Numbered from the stretch's first letter, positions 16,882 to 25,988 are shown. The stretch is DNA of 64,000 bases from Mogibacterium sp. (GCA_024403035.1 JAKSSP010000006.1:1-64000), one strand, 5' to 3'. A program made the numbers and translations. Notes: generated by a model not told the origin, from the sequence alone.

Positions 16882-17475
16882 TTACTCCCCGGCGAGTGTT
16901 TTCATCTCGCTCATCATGCCGCCGAAAACGGCATCCTGGAGCTGTTCATTGTCCTTTATGTTTGCTATCCACTCTCCGTTGTCGAGCGGTTTTACGCAGA
17001 CTATGTCCACGTCCTTGATGCTCTCCTTTTTGTCGAGAGCGGCGAGCTTCGCGAAGAGTTCTTCGTAGAATCCGGTAAGTTCCTCCTCTCCGTTCAGTGA
17101 ATCGCTGTGTTCTCTGAGATAGTCTGTCCACTCCGCGAGGTAGGCCCTGCCGAAATCGTAGGTCTTTATCCTCACCGTGACAGTCGCGTGATCCCCTTCT
17201 TCCTTCACTCCCGTCAGCTCGTAGTCGAAGTCTCTCAGCTTTTTGAGGAAGCTGTCGAAGTTGTCCTTTCCCTCATCGGAAAGCAGCTTCTCCATGTCAG
17301 ACACCTCGCTTCCCACCGACTCTGATGTCTTGAGAGCATCCAATTCTTTGGCTACTTTCTTTTCAGGCTCGCTTTTGGCAGCGCAGCCGGCAGCGACCAG
17401 AACGCACAGCAAAAGAGCAAGAAGAGAAGCCGCGCGCTTCATCCTATTCAGTTTTGCTGTTTTTCTTTCTGTCAT
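16882..17475 (-). CDS. Predicted lipoprotein of unknown function
   Basis: A positively charged start and hydrophobic stretch end in the lipobox-like VAAGC (Cys near residue 31), so it should be lipidated by Lgt and anchored outside the membrane. The mature ~165 residues are acidic and helical-looking, with the pattern of small clostridial lipoproteins (DUF4878/DUF5105-like), but I cannot fix the family. The ATG overlaps the selB stop codon by one base, so it is translated with selB. Why a lipoprotein is coupled to selenocysteine genes is unclear. Confidence 0.75.
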   Translation of the reverse strand: MTERKTAKLNRMKRAASLLALLLCVLVAAGCAAKSEPEKKVAKELDALKTSESVGSEVSDMEKLLSDEGKDNFDSFLKKLRDFDYELTGVKEEGDHATVTVRIKTYDFGRAYLAEWTDYLREHSDSLNGEEELTGFYEELFAKLAALDKKESIKDVDIVCVKPLDNGEWIANIKDNEQLQDAVFGGMMSEMKTLAGE

Positions 17476-19376
17476 TACTGTCTCTTGACCACCTTGCGTG
17501 TTTCACCGTCAAACACCGTTATACCGGCCTTGTCCATCGCCGGCAGGAACTCCGCCGCGTACTTGCGCGAGGTCCCCAGCCTGTCCCTGTACTCCGCGAG
17601 CGTGAAGCCGCCTTCGAACGACCCTGCCGCTTCCACAGCCTTCTCCCAGGCTTCTTTTGCTATATAGTACGAAGGATTGACCTTATATATCTTTCCTTCA
17701 CCTTCGAGGTCTTCGAGTATGGCACGGACTATCCTGCCATCCTTGTATAGAGCGAACACCTCGTCATTTTTGAACATCTCTATGCCGGCGTCTTTATACA
17801 TTCCGGCGATCCTGTCCTTCAGCGCCTTCTGCTCCTCAGTGTACTCGATGCTGAAGCCGCTTATGGCTATAGATTTTCCTTTGTCCTCTATGACGCCAAG
17901 GCCAAGCATGTGCTTTACGAATGCCTGTACCAGCTTGTCATCTTCCGTGAACCATCTCTCCTTCAGTCTCGAGAGAAGCTCCTGACGTGGTATGCCGTCC
18001 GCAAGCGGATTGTCCGCGTGGTAGTCCTCCGCCATTCTTATCAGGTCATCTTTGAGATGTGCCAGTTTGACATCGTTCACGATGGTGTCGTCCAGAAGAA
18101 CTGTCAGAACGCCTGCTTCGATGCCTTTATCCGAAGCCGCTTTCATCTCTCCGTCCAGAAGCCCCAGTTCGCGCGCCAGTTCTTTCTGCCTTACGAACCG
18201 CCTCTCGCCTGCCTTGGCGTAGATGATCTCATCCACTGTGCCCCCGGACAGCACTTCCATGCCGGCAAGCACTTCAGGTTTGTTTCTCTTGTGCTTGGCA
18301 GGCCGGGCGTCCAGTATGCGGCCGCCCCCGACCGTGATTATAGGCGAGTAGAATCTGATGATGAACCTGTCGCCCCGCCTTACAGCTGCCGGTTCTTCGA
18401 GCCTCAGCTGCGCGTAGCATGTCTCTCCTGCTGAGATGGCGTCCCTGTCAAGGAGTATCACCTTGCAGAGCACTTCATCCGATCCGCAGTAAAGGTGCAC
18501 CCTGCTGTTGTTCAGCACCACCCTGTCAGTCGAGCTGAATATGCCGATCTCAGCGTCTATCATGCTTGTGACGGTGACAGCATCCGGATATGCTGTCACA
18601 TCGCCCCTGTCTATGTCTTCCCTGGCGATGCCGGACAGATTGATAGCCGTCCTCTGCCCCGCCACTGCTGTATCCGTATCTTTCCCGTAGGTCTGTATGC
18701 CTCTGACCTTGGCCTTTGTGCCCTTAGGATAGATGATCACATCGTCTCCGACCTTCACGTTGCCGTCCATCAGGGTACCCGTTACGACAGTGCCGAAGCC
18801 CTGCATGGTAAACACCCTGTCCACCGGCAGCCTGAAGAGCTCTTTTTCCTCGCGGCGCTTGTTCTCCCTGTCGCACTTGGCTATGATCCCGGCTTTTAAT
18901 TCTTCAAGACCTTCTCCTGTCACTCCGCTTACCGGGATGACCGGCTTTCCTTCAAGGAACGAGCCTTTGAAGTAATCATTGACTTCCTCAAGAAGCATCT
19001 CGAGCCAGTCCTCCTCGACCATGTCTTTCTTGGTCACGGCGATTATACCGTCATCTATGCCGAGTGACTGCAGTATCTCGAAGTGTTCCCTTGTCTGAGG
19101 CATGATTCCCTCATCGGCAGCCACAACGAAGAGCACGAAGTCTATGCCGCCTATGCCCGCGAGCATGTGCTTTATGAATTTCTCATGCCCCGGGACGTCG
19201 ATGACTCCGATGTTGTAACCGGCATCGTTAGGGATGTGGGCAAAGCCCAGTTCTATGGTGATGCCGCGCTTTTTCTCTTCTTCCAGCCTGTCAGTGTCGA
19301 TGCCGGAGAGCGCCTTTATGAGCGTCGTCTTTCCGTGGTCGACATGACCGGCGGTGCCGATGATTATGTTCTTCAT
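17475..19376 (-). CDS. selB: Selenocysteine-specific elongation factor SelB
   Basis: SelB delivers Sec-tRNA to UGA codons followed by a SECIS hairpin. The 633 residues hold an EF-Tu-like GTPase domain with Walker [10 protein letters not shown] (10-18), DVPGHE and TKKD motifs, two beta-barrel domains, and a C-terminal series of winged-helix domains from about residue 390 that bind the mRNA hairpin. The start overlaps the selA stop by four bases (ATGA). A SECIS target for this protein is visible in the window, in selD. Confidence 0.97.
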   Translation of the reverse strand: MKNIIIGTAGHVDHGKTTLIKALSGIDTDRLEEEKKRGITIELGFAHIPNDAGYNIGVIDVPGHEKFIKHMLAGIGGIDFVLFVVAADEGIMPQTREHFEILQSLGIDDGIIAVTKKDMVEEDWLEMLLEEVNDYFKGSFLEGKPVIPVSGVTGEGLEELKAGIIAKCDRENKRREEKELFRLPVDRVFTMQGFGTVVTGTLMDGNVKVGDDVIIYPKGTKAKVRGIQTYGKDTDTAVAGQRTAINLSGIAREDIDRGDVTAYPDAVTVTSMIDAEIGIFSSTDRVVLNNSRVHLYCGSDEVLCKVILLDRDAISAGETCYAQLRLEEPAAVRRGDRFIIRFYSPIITVGGGRILDARPAKHKRNKPEVLAGMEVLSGGTVDEIIYAKAGERRFVRQKELARELGLLDGEMKAASDKGIEAGVLTVLLDDTIVNDVKLAHLKDDLIRMAEDYHADNPLADGIPRQELLSRLKERWFTEDDKLVQAFVKHMLGLGVIEDKGKSIAISGFSIEYTEEQKALKDRIAGMYKDAGIEMFKNDEVFALYKDGRIVRAILEDLEGEGKIYKVNPSYYIAKEAWEKAVEAAGSFEGGFTLAEYRDRLGTSRKYAAEFLPAMDKAGITVFDGETRKVVKRQ

Positions 19377-20830
19377 TTTCTGAGTGCCTCTGCGACAGTC
19401 TCAAGCTTGTCTTCCGCTATGGTGCGTACGCACAGGAGCAGCCTGTCTTCATTTATGCGTGCCACTACCGGTACTTCCGCCTTGCGCAGCTTCCTCTCGG
19501 TCCTGTCAGCTGACTTCATGCCGTCCTTTACCGAGACAGCCCATCCCGGGAGCCTCACCATAGGAGCCGATCCGCCGCCTATTTGATCTTCTACCGGTAC
19601 AAGCTCAAGCGACAGAGCCGGATTCACCCTTTTGATGGCGTCCGCGAGTCTCTCCGCCTTTGCTCTCATATCTTCGCCTGAAGCGGCGATCATATTGAGC
19701 ACCGGGATGTCTCTCAGGGCCACCTTAGGGTCTCTGTATTTCATGAGCGTCGCTTCGAGCGCGGCAAAGGTCATCTTGTCTACCCTCATCGCCCTCGCCA
19801 GCGGATGCTTCTTCATTGCTTTGATATATTTCTTTTTGCCTACGATGATGCCCGCCTGCGGACCGCCAAGCAGCTTGTCTCCGCTGAAGAGCATAACGTC
19901 GATGCCTGTTGCCAGCGATGCCGGGATGTTAGGCTCATTAAGTCCGTATGCCGACATATCCAGCATAAGACCGTTCCCCATATCGAAGATGACAGGAAGA
20001 TCATGCTTTTTGCCTATCTCCACAAGTTCCTCAAGGCTGGCTTCTTCAGTGAAACCGACTATGTCGTAGTTGGACTTGTGCACCTTCATCAGGGCGCCGG
20101 TCTCAAAGCGCATGCCGCCCCTCGGGTCCATGCCGTACATGGCATCCTCAGCCTGTTCTTTCGTGATTATGGCGTTCTCGTAGTCCGATGCCTTTGTCTT
20201 GTTGCTGGTGCCTACCTCCTGGAGATATGCTCCGGACTGCATCATGATGTCAGGGATCCTGAAGGCGCCGCCTATCTCGACGAGCTCGCCCCTGGATACC
20301 ACTATCTCCTTGCCTGCGCCCATAGAAGCCAGGACTATCATCGTAGCGGCCGCGTTGTTGTTGACCACCATGGCGTCTTCCGCGCCCGTAAGCTCTGCTA
20401 TCAGCTCGCTCACAAGATCGTGGCGCGAGCCGCGTTTGCCTTTCGGCACGTTATATTCAAGGTCGGAATAGCCTCTCGATACTCTCGCTACGTTCTCGAC
20501 GGCGTCCCTGCAAAGAGGCGCTCTACCGAGGTTGGTGTGGAGTATTGTGCCGGTCGCGTTGATCAGAGGATAAAGATTGAGCTCCTCATCGCGCAGCACT
20601 TTCGCTTCCGCTGCCTCCGCAACGGCTTCTATCTCAAGCGCTGACGCGTCGAATTCCTCTGCCTTTTTATCGCTGAGGTCCAGTATGGAAGCTCTCAGTC
20701 CTGCTATCACCGAGCGAACGGCTTCAGTGACCATAAGGTCGCCTTTCTCTTCTGACAATACAACAAGAGACTCCTGCTTAAGCACCTCATCGATCTTAGG
20801 GAGTCCTCTCAGTAATTCTTTCTTTGTCAT
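19373..20830 (-). CDS. selA: L-seryl-tRNA(Sec) selenium transferase
   Basis: SelA is a PLP enzyme that converts Ser-tRNA(Sec) to Sec-tRNA(Sec) with selenophosphate from SelD. The 485 residues are the normal bacterial length. The PLP lysine lies in FSGDKLLGGPQ (K near 319), and the N-terminal ~80-residue tRNA-binding region precedes the INATGTILHTNLGRAPL motif typical of SelA. The tRNA-Sec gene lies immediately upstream on the same strand, giving the order selC-selA-selB. Confidence 0.97.
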   Translation of the reverse strand: MTKKELLRGLPKIDEVLKQESLVVLSEEKGDLMVTEAVRSVIAGLRASILDLSDKKAEEFDASALEIEAVAEAAEAKVLRDEELNLYPLINATGTILHTNLGRAPLCRDAVENVARVSRGYSDLEYNVPKGKRGSRHDLVSELIAELTGAEDAMVVNNNAAATMIVLASMGAGKEIVVSRGELVEIGGAFRIPDIMMQSGAYLQEVGTSNKTKASDYENAIITKEQAEDAMYGMDPRGGMRFETGALMKVHKSNYDIVGFTEEASLEELVEIGKKHDLPVIFDMGNGLMLDMSAYGLNEPNIPASLATGIDVMLFSGDKLLGGPQAGIIVGKKKYIKAMKKHPLARAMRVDKMTFAALEATLMKYRDPKVALRDIPVLNMIAASGEDMRAKAERLADAIKRVNPALSLELVPVEDQIGGGSAPMVRLPGWAVSVKDGMKSADRTERKLRKAEVPVVARINEDRLLLCVRTIAEDKLETVAEALRK

Positions 20831-20853
20831 GGCATCGACCTCCGTAATCTTTT

Positions 20854-20951
20854 TGGCGGGAGTACGTGGGAATCGAACCCACCCGGGAGGCTCCTAACCC
20901 CCTGCAAACGGTTTTGAAGACCGCGAGGCACACCAGCACCTATCTACCCCC
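20854..20951 (-). tRNA. selC: tRNA-Sec (anticodon TCA), selC
   Basis: A 98-nt tRNA can be folded with an eight-position acceptor (GGGGGTAG against GTACTCCC, one mismatch at the inner end), a six-pair D-stem (AGGTGC/GTGCCT) with a four-base loop, anticodon stem GCGGT/ACCGT around CTTCAAA (anticodon TCA), a long variable arm and T-stem GTGGG/CCCAC, ending in encoded GCCA. The long acceptor, six-pair D-stem and long variable arm are diagnostic for tRNA-Sec. It lies 24 bp upstream of selA. Confidence 0.95.
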
Positions 20952-21007
20952 AGGTCGCGGTACAAGCAGCACAAAATCAGTGCTGACCGCACTTAAAAAA
21001 ATTATAC

Positions 21008-21041
21008 TAAAAAAGCGCCGCTCATTCAACAGTGCGGCGCT
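21008..21041 (-). terminator. Rho-independent terminator of the cysE operon
   Basis: On the minus strand GCGCCGC and GCGGCGC pair around a 12-base loop and are followed by a run of U residues, 16 bp after the cysE stop. It separates this operon from selC, which then needs its own promoter. Confidence 0.85.
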
Positions 21042-21056
21042 TGTTTTTACGCAGGT

Positions 21057-21959
21057 TCAGATGAACCACTCTATGCTCTCCTCAAGCAGTTTTCTGTCCT
21101 TGGAACGATGCTGTCCGCAGGCGTTGGTAACGATGGTCTCGCCCGGCTCCAGCGACTGTGTCAGCCAGACGTTGCCGCCTACCGCGCAGTCGTCTCCTAT
21201 CTTTGTGTCGCCGCCGAGTATCGTAGCTCCGGCATAGATGATCACATTGTTGCCTATATCAGGGTGGCGCTTCACTCCCTTTACAGGAGTGCCGGCCTCC
21301 GTGAGAGCAAAGCTCTTGGCTCCCAGAGTAACATGCTGATATATCTTCACATGCTCGCCTATGGTGGTGGTCTCGCCTATTACCACACCCGTGCCGTGAT
21401 CTATGAAGAAGTACCTTCCGATCGTTGCGCCCGGATGGATGTCGATACCCGTTGTCTGATGAGCCAGTTCCGTCATGATCCTCGGGATCATAGGGATCTC
21501 CATCTCATACAGCTTATGGGCTATCCTGTAGATCGCTATCGCGTAGAATGCCGGATAAGTGATGATGACTTCATCCATGCTCTTCGCGGCAGGGTCGCCT
21601 TCATAGCCCGCCTGTATGTCGGTCTTTAGGATCTCGAGTATCCCGGGCAAGGCGTCTATGATCTCATTCACTTTTTCGGCAGCCTCCTCATGATCATCTG
21701 CTACCAGCTCAAGGCACTGATCCAGAGCGTCATAAGCCTGCATCAGCTCATATGTTCTCTTCTCGGTCTCAACGAATCTTGCGCGCGACTTTCCGAAGTG
21801 ATACGGGAACATCGCCCTTAACAGATGATCTATGGCTTCAGCGACCTTCTGCTTCATTCCGAGAAGCGACCCGTCGTTTGGCCTTGTATCTATCTCCGTC
21901 ATCTTATATGCAAGGTCTTCCAGATGTCCCGCAACAGCACCCTTCTTTTTGATTGTCAT
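21057..21959 (-). CDS. cysE: Serine O-acetyltransferase
   Basis: The enzyme makes O-acetylserine from serine and acetyl-CoA, the entry to cysteine synthesis. The 300-residue protein has an N-terminal helical domain of ~170 residues and a C-terminal left-handed beta-helix of hexapeptide repeats. The segments TTGIDIHPGATIG, DHGTGVVIGETT and IYQHVTLGA are characteristic, with the catalytic His/Asp in them. The N-terminal region is longer than in EpsC-type enzymes. It is the last gene of the operon beginning at 25618. No cysteine synthase gene is adjacent. Confidence 0.95.
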   Translation of the reverse strand: MTIKKKGAVAGHLEDLAYKMTEIDTRPNDGSLLGMKQKVAEAIDHLLRAMFPYHFGKSRARFVETEKRTYELMQAYDALDQCLELVADDHEEAAEKVNEIIDALPGILEILKTDIQAGYEGDPAAKSMDEVIITYPAFYAIAIYRIAHKLYEMEIPMIPRIMTELAHQTTGIDIHPGATIGRYFFIDHGTGVVIGETTTIGEHVKIYQHVTLGAKSFALTEAGTPVKGVKRHPDIGNNVIIYAGATILGGDTKIGDDCAVGGNVWLTQSLEPGETIVTNACGQHRSKDRKLLEESIEWFI

Positions 21960-21968
21960 ATTGATCTC

Positions 21969-22544
21969 CTAAAGTCCTATCTCATCCGCGATGCCTCTCA
22001 TCGCCTCGAGAGATACATCCACGAAGGTGTCCCAATCCATTCCCGTTTTTTCGATGAGGCTCATGTACTGCCTGTTGGCTCCCGCCGCAAAGCGTGTCTC
22101 CTTGAACCTCTTATTGACTGATTTATGCTTGACGCTCGCGATCTTCTTGTCCGGATAGATCTGGGCGATAGCCTTCAGGAATCCCGACATAGGATCTGCC
22201 GCTATGATAGCGTATTCCAGAGTCGTCTCAGGGTTTTTGCCGCATATAGGATTGTGCGACATGATGGCATTCTCCATAACAGGATCGCCAAAGCCCTCGT
22301 CTCTGAGGATCTTTGCTGAAGTCGGTCCGTGAGTCGCCATGTCCTCTCTCCACGGGCATGTCTCTTCATCCAGATCATGCAGCAGTCCGACGATGCCCCA
22401 GTATTCGACATCTTCCGGTGCCAGTTTCTCTGCGAGTCCTCTCATAATAGCCTCGACCGCGTAGCAGTGAGTTATGTAGTTTTCGCCTTTGACGTACTTG
22501 TGCAGCAGTTCGTTAGCCTGCTCTCTAGTGAGTTTTGCTTCCAT
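21969..22544 (-). CDS. HD-domain phosphohydrolase-like protein
   Basis: The 191-residue protein has an HD superfamily pattern: H near residue 26 (THCYAVE), the doublet HD in LLHDLDEE near 55, a further His in THGP and SHNP, and a late Asp in AADPMSG. Such proteins bind metal and hydrolyse phosphate esters or nucleotides; the substrate is unknown. It lies between purine nucleoside phosphorylase and cysE in a tightly packed operon, so nucleotide turnover is a reasonable guess only. Confidence 0.8.
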   Translation of the reverse strand: MEAKLTREQANELLHKYVKGENYITHCYAVEAIMRGLAEKLAPEDVEYWGIVGLLHDLDEETCPWREDMATHGPTSAKILRDEGFGDPVMENAIMSHNPICGKNPETTLEYAIIAADPMSGFLKAIAQIYPDKKIASVKHKSVNKRFKETRFAAGANRQYMSLIEKTGMDWDTFVDVSLEAMRGIADEIGL

Positions 22545-22578
22545 TTGGGGTTATTATCTCCTTTACCGTATAGTGCTT

Positions 22579-23394
22579 TTATATTTCTATCGCCAGGTCG
22601 ACGACCTTGGTGAATACTTCTCTTGCCTTGCCGGCGGCTTCATTGACCTCGGCGCCTGAGAGCGGCTGATCCAGAACTCCGGCAGCCATGTTGGTCATTA
22701 GAGAGATGCCGATTATCTCGCGTTTGGCGTGATTGGCGATTATGGCCTCAGGTACAGTCGACATGCCCGCCGCGTCGCCTCCTATGGTCCTTGCGTACCT
22801 GATCTCTGCAGGAGTCTCAAAGCTCGGGCCGCTGAACATCGTGTAAACGCCCTCGCGCAGCCTTATTCCTTCTGCCGCGGCAGCTTTCTTCAGCTTTTCC
22901 CTCAGATCTCTGTCGTATGTGTATGTCATATCAGGGAACCTGGCGCCGAAATCGTCCAGATTATCGCCTATAAGAGGGTTGTTTCCGGATAAGTTGATGT
23001 GGTCGCTGATGAGCATCAGATCTCCGACATTCCACTCTTTATTGACGCAGCCCGCGGCGTTGGTGATAATGAAGCGCTTAACGCCCAGGCCAACCAGCAC
23101 TCTCGCGGGATACGCGGCTTTCTGCATGTCTCCGCTCTCATAGTAATGGAAACGTCCAGCCAGCATAACTATCCTTTTGCCCTTATATGTACCGAAGACC
23201 AGCTGGCCTCTGTGGTCGGAAACCTTGCCGGACTGCATGTTAGGGATGTCGTTGTATGAAAAGACCAAAGGGTCCGACATCCTGTCAGCGAAGTCGTTCA
23301 GACCGGACCCGAGTATTATTCCGATCTCCGGGTCTTTAACGCCGTTCTCATTCAGAAACGCGACGCTTTCCTTTATCTTTTCCCTGAGTTCCAT
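22579..23394 (-). CDS. punA: Purine nucleoside phosphorylase (trimeric type)
   Basis: The enzyme splits inosine and guanosine with phosphate to the base and ribose-1-phosphate for purine salvage. The 271 residues match the trimeric PNP/MTAP family: ILGSGLNDFAD, the phosphate-binding GRFHYYE, ITNAAG, the purine-site stretch FSGPSFETPAE and MSTVPEAIIANH. It sits in an operon with uridine kinase, suggesting joint purine and pyrimidine nucleoside salvage. Confidence 0.95.
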   Translation of the reverse strand: MELREKIKESVAFLNENGVKDPEIGIILGSGLNDFADRMSDPLVFSYNDIPNMQSGKVSDHRGQLVFGTYKGKRIVMLAGRFHYYESGDMQKAAYPARVLVGLGVKRFIITNAAGCVNKEWNVGDLMLISDHINLSGNNPLIGDNLDDFGARFPDMTYTYDRDLREKLKKAAAAEGIRLREGVYTMFSGPSFETPAEIRYARTIGGDAAGMSTVPEAIIANHAKREIIGISLMTNMAAGVLDQPLSGAEVNEAAGKAREVFTKVVDLAIEI

Positions 23395-23406
23395 TTCATA
23401 CCCCCG

Positions 23407-23841
23407 TCAGATAAGCTCCAAAACCAGCTTTCTTGCCTCCGCGATGCTTATGTCCTGCGCCTTTGCTATGCGCGCAAGGTCTTCATATTCGATCTTGCTT
23501 CTTTTCACTCCGTATCCGCTGACCACCTTTACCCTTACAGGTCCGTATGGTGTGTCAAGGGTCTTTTCGACCCTCTCAAGGATGTTCCTTTCGGATATGA
23601 GTTCGCGTATGCCTATCGTTGTCGTGTATTTGAAGATGAGTCCGATGAAACGCTCTTTCTCAGCCTCTTCATTGGCGCACATCACAGTCAGCAGAGTGGC
23701 CGGGCGCCCCTTTTTCATCTCCATAGGGGCAAGCGTCACGTCCCTGGCGCCCTCTTCCATCAGCCTTTCAGCTGCGAAAGCGAGCTCCTCTGCTGTCATG
23801 TCATCAATATTGCATTCGAATTCGCAGATCCTGTCCTTCAT
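23407..23841 (-). CDS. larC: Free-standing LarC2-type nickel-insertion domain protein
   Basis: The 144 residues match only the C-terminal half of LarC (DUF111), the CTP-dependent cyclometallase that inserts nickel into the pincer cofactor of lactate racemase-type enzymes. The characteristic ECNIDDMTAEEL, MKKGRPATLLTV and TTTIGIRE segments are present. No larC1 half precedes it: the upstream gene is udk, which ends one base earlier. In Lactobacillus the two halves are joined by a programmed frameshift; here there is no sequence for the first half. LarE lies two genes upstream. Confidence 0.88.
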   Translation of the reverse strand: MKDRICEFECNIDDMTAEELAFAAERLMEEGARDVTLAPMEMKKGRPATLLTVMCANEEAEKERFIGLIFKYTTTIGIRELISERNILERVEKTLDTPYGPVRVKVVSGYGVKRSKIEYEDLARIAKAQDISIAEARKLVLELI

Positions 23842-24468
23842 TTATCCCTGCTGTTCTACTCTGGCCAGATGCGAGAGGATCTTGACCTTGATCACGTCGA
23901 ACACTACGTCGTTCATACCGCTGTTGAGCACGATGTCGGCCAGATACTTGGTCGGCTCCACATAGATGTAGTGCATAGGCTTTACCGTAGTCAGATACTG
24001 CTGGGCGATGCCCTCCACATCTCTTCCGCGGTACTTTACGTCACGGATCACACGGCGGAGTATCCTCTCGTCAGCGTCCGCTTCAACATAGATCTTGATG
24101 TCAAGCAGATCCCTGAGATCCGGATTCTGCAGCACCATGATGCCCTCTACGATGATGACCGGAGACGGCTTTATAGTAACTGTCTCCTTGCATCTGTTGT
24201 GTATGGTGTAGTCATACACCGGACACTCAACAGATTCTCCGTTCCTCAGCTTTTTGAGATGTTCGATGAAGAGGTCCGTCTCGAAAGCATCAGGATGATC
24301 GTAATTGATCAGCTTGCGCTCTTCGAGCGGGATATCATAGTGAGCCTTGTAGTAGTTGTCATAATAAATGACGGTTACTCTGTCGCCAAACTCATCCTTG
24401 ATACGGTTTGTAAAAGTCGATTTGCCGGAACCGGTACCGCCGGCTACACCAATTATCAGGCAATCCAT
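23842..24468 (-). CDS. udk: Uridine kinase
   Basis: Uridine/cytidine kinase phosphorylates nucleosides in pyrimidine salvage. The protein has 208 residues, the family norm, with Walker A GVAGGTGSGKST (7-18), the YYDNYYKAH substrate region, HPDAFETDL and the lid motif RRVIRDVKYRGRD. Its stop codon abuts the larC2 start. The placement between larE and larC2 is curious, since it is unrelated to the nickel cofactor, although LarC uses CTP. Confidence 0.94.
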   Translation of the reverse strand: MDCLIIGVAGGTGSGKSTFTNRIKDEFGDRVTVIYYDNYYKAHYDIPLEERKLINYDHPDAFETDLFIEHLKKLRNGESVECPVYDYTIHNRCKETVTIKPSPVIIVEGIMVLQNPDLRDLLDIKIYVEADADERILRRVIRDVKYRGRDVEGIAQQYLTTVKPMHYIYVEPTKYLADIVLNSGMNDVVFDVIKVKILSHLARVEQQG

Positions 24469-24507
24469 GTTACAGTCTCCTCCGCTTAGTGCTCTAACTT
24501 ATTTATT

Positions 24508-25284
24508 TTATAGTCCAAGTTCCTTAAGGTCAATATTGCGAAGCCTCGGGACTTCATCTATTTCAACCTTTTCGTACAGATCAGCCAGAGCTCCCCTTAT
24601 CTCACTTTCACGCGCCAGCGCGTCAGCGTGCTGATCCTCAACGATCTGGACAAGCGCATTATCCCCTCTCATCCTGACCCTGAAGTCCCTGAATCCCATA
24701 TCATACATGATGGCTTCGGCTTTTTCTGTAGTCCTCAGTTTATCCGCTGTTATCTTTTCTCCCGTCCTGATCCGTGTAGCAAGACACGCATAGGCAGGCT
24801 TGCTCCAGGTAGGGAGCCCGGCTTCTTTTGACAGTCTTCTGATCTCCGTCTTGCTGAGCCCGCACTCCTTTAGAGGTGACCTTATTCCCAATTCTTTCAG
24901 AGCCTTCGTTCCCGGTCTGTCGGAGACATCATCGGACGCGTTGGTCCCGTCGCACACTGTGTCATAGCCGTCCGCCCCGGCAGCGGCTTTTATCGCGGTC
25001 ATGATACGGGTCTTGCAGTAATAGCATCGGTCAGCAGGATTCGCTGTGACCTTCTCATCCGACAAAACGTCGACTTCTATCACTTCAAATTCCGCGCCTA
25101 TCTGCCCGGCCAGTCTTCCGGCGTCTTCAAATTCAAATCCCGGCTGGAATGCCGATCTCACGCAATAAGCCTTCACATCAGCTCCCGCCTTTACGGCGGC
25201 ATAGAGCAGATATGCCGAATCAACGCCTCCGGAAAAAGCGACTGCTATTCTGTTATTAGCTTCAAAAAAATCTCCAGGCTTCAT
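24508..25284 (-). CDS. larE: LarE-type ATP-dependent sulfur transferase
   Basis: LarE donates sulfur to the dinicotinic acid mononucleotide precursor of the nickel-pincer nucleotide cofactor. This 258-residue PP-loop protein has the AMP-forming motif FSGGVDSA (17-24), RCYYCK (86-91) and CLATRI with Cys near 167, the likely counterpart of the sacrificial cysteine. Together with the LarC2 protein it indicates synthesis of this cofactor, but larB and a LarA-type racemase are not in the window. Ten base pairs separate it from the small gene upstream. Confidence 0.9.
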   Translation of the reverse strand: MKPGDFFEANNRIAVAFSGGVDSAYLLYAAVKAGADVKAYCVRSAFQPGFEFEDAGRLAGQIGAEFEVIEVDVLSDEKVTANPADRCYYCKTRIMTAIKAAAGADGYDTVCDGTNASDDVSDRPGTKALKELGIRSPLKECGLSKTEIRRLSKEAGLPTWSKPAYACLATRIRTGEKITADKLRTTEKAEAIMYDMGFRDFRVRMRGDNALVQIVEDQHADALARESEIRGALADLYEKVEIDEVPRLRNIDLKELGL

Positions 25285-25294
25285 GCCGATGATC

Positions 25295-25618
25295 TCACTC
25301 CAGCGATTCGCTTATGTAATACGAGTTAACGCGGCCTTCGGTTATGAGGACTGACTCCTGGTGGAAGAACGCGCAGAGATCCTTTGCGATCTCCTCCGCA
25401 ACAGATTTCTCAACATCTATCAGTGTAAGAACCAGAGTAGTTTCCCGGGTATACGTACCGTCTTCATGGATATATCCGCCCTCTTCCACATCGAAAGAGA
25501 ACGCCGTTTTATAGGCAAAGCAGACGGTCTTCAATATGCCGATAAACGTTTCCGTCTCAAAAAGCTGTTTTCTCTCGACCGAATCATTCAGTCCAACGTA
25601 TACCTTCGTTTCGACCAT
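25295..25618 (-). CDS. Hypothetical protein, 107 residues
   Basis: I choose the start MVETKVYVGLND because GGGAG lies nine bases upstream of that ATG; upstream in-frame ATGs (to 25657) lack a ribosome site. The protein is an alpha/beta-looking small soluble protein with the segments TRETTLVLTLIDVE and FFHQESVLITEGRV, suggesting a ferredoxin-like fold that senses or binds a partner, but I do not recognise the family. It is the first gene of the larE-udk-larC2-punA-HD-cysE operon. Confidence 0.7.
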   Translation of the reverse strand: MVETKVYVGLNDSVERKQLFETETFIGILKTVCFAYKTAFSFDVEEGGYIHEDGTYTRETTLVLTLIDVEKSVAEEIAKDLCAFFHQESVLITEGRVNSYYISESLE

Positions 25619-25662
25619 TTCCGCTGTCTCCCGTCTCATCTTTGCTATTATCATCAAATATT

Positions 25663-25671
25663 ATGATACCA
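25663..25671 (-). promoter_or_regulatory. Extended -10 promoter of the larE-cysE operon
   Basis: On the minus strand TGGTATCAT (-10 hexamer 25668-25663) is an extended -10 element about 45 bp upstream of the chosen start of the 107-residue gene. No good -35 is seen at the right distance. Confidence 0.4.
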
Positions 25672-25792
25672 TACATAAGTTGTTTTGTGATGCTGTCACA
25701 GATTATCGTTCTTTGCCATATATTGTAAACCTAAACAAAAAATCAGGTTTCATTTTGTATTTTTTAAATACATTTTTATTGCCGGAAAAGCA

Positions 25793-25821
25793 TTGCGGTC
25801 GTGTTTTTAAATCAGTACAAT
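25793..25821 (+). promoter_or_regulatory. Sigma-A promoter of the structured RNA
   Basis: TTGCGG (25793-25798), exactly 17 bp, then TACAAT (25816-25821). The predicted start near 25828 is just ahead of the first strong stem of the RNA. Confidence 0.6.
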
Positions 25822-25952
25822 CAAGACAAGAAGAAGGGACGTAATAGCCGGACGGAAAAGAAATCAGGGAAAGACTTTAAAAATCGGAAGTCAGCGAAGT
25901 GATCCGGCATACTACAAAAGCGCGGGACGCGCAGAAACGGAGGAGCAGACCA

Positions 25953-25988
25953 ATGGGTGCAATTTACATGGAGGCTGTTCCGGAATAA
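25953..25988 (+). CDS. Possible 11-codon ORF inside the structured RNA
   Basis: ATG at 25953 is preceded by GGAGGA with an ideal eight-base gap and encodes MGAIYMEAVPE before TAA. The ribosome site lies in the 5' arm of the stem at 25938-25982, so folding would hide it. It may be chance in a purine-rich RNA, or a leader peptide or dual-function RNA. Confidence 0.25.
   Translation: MGAIYMEAVPE

Noticed and set aside
20854-20951. Pseudo-tRNA or tRNA-Ser with a long variable arm
   Set aside because: The anticodon is TCA, the D-stem has six pairs, the acceptor is eight positions long, and selA-selB follow directly.
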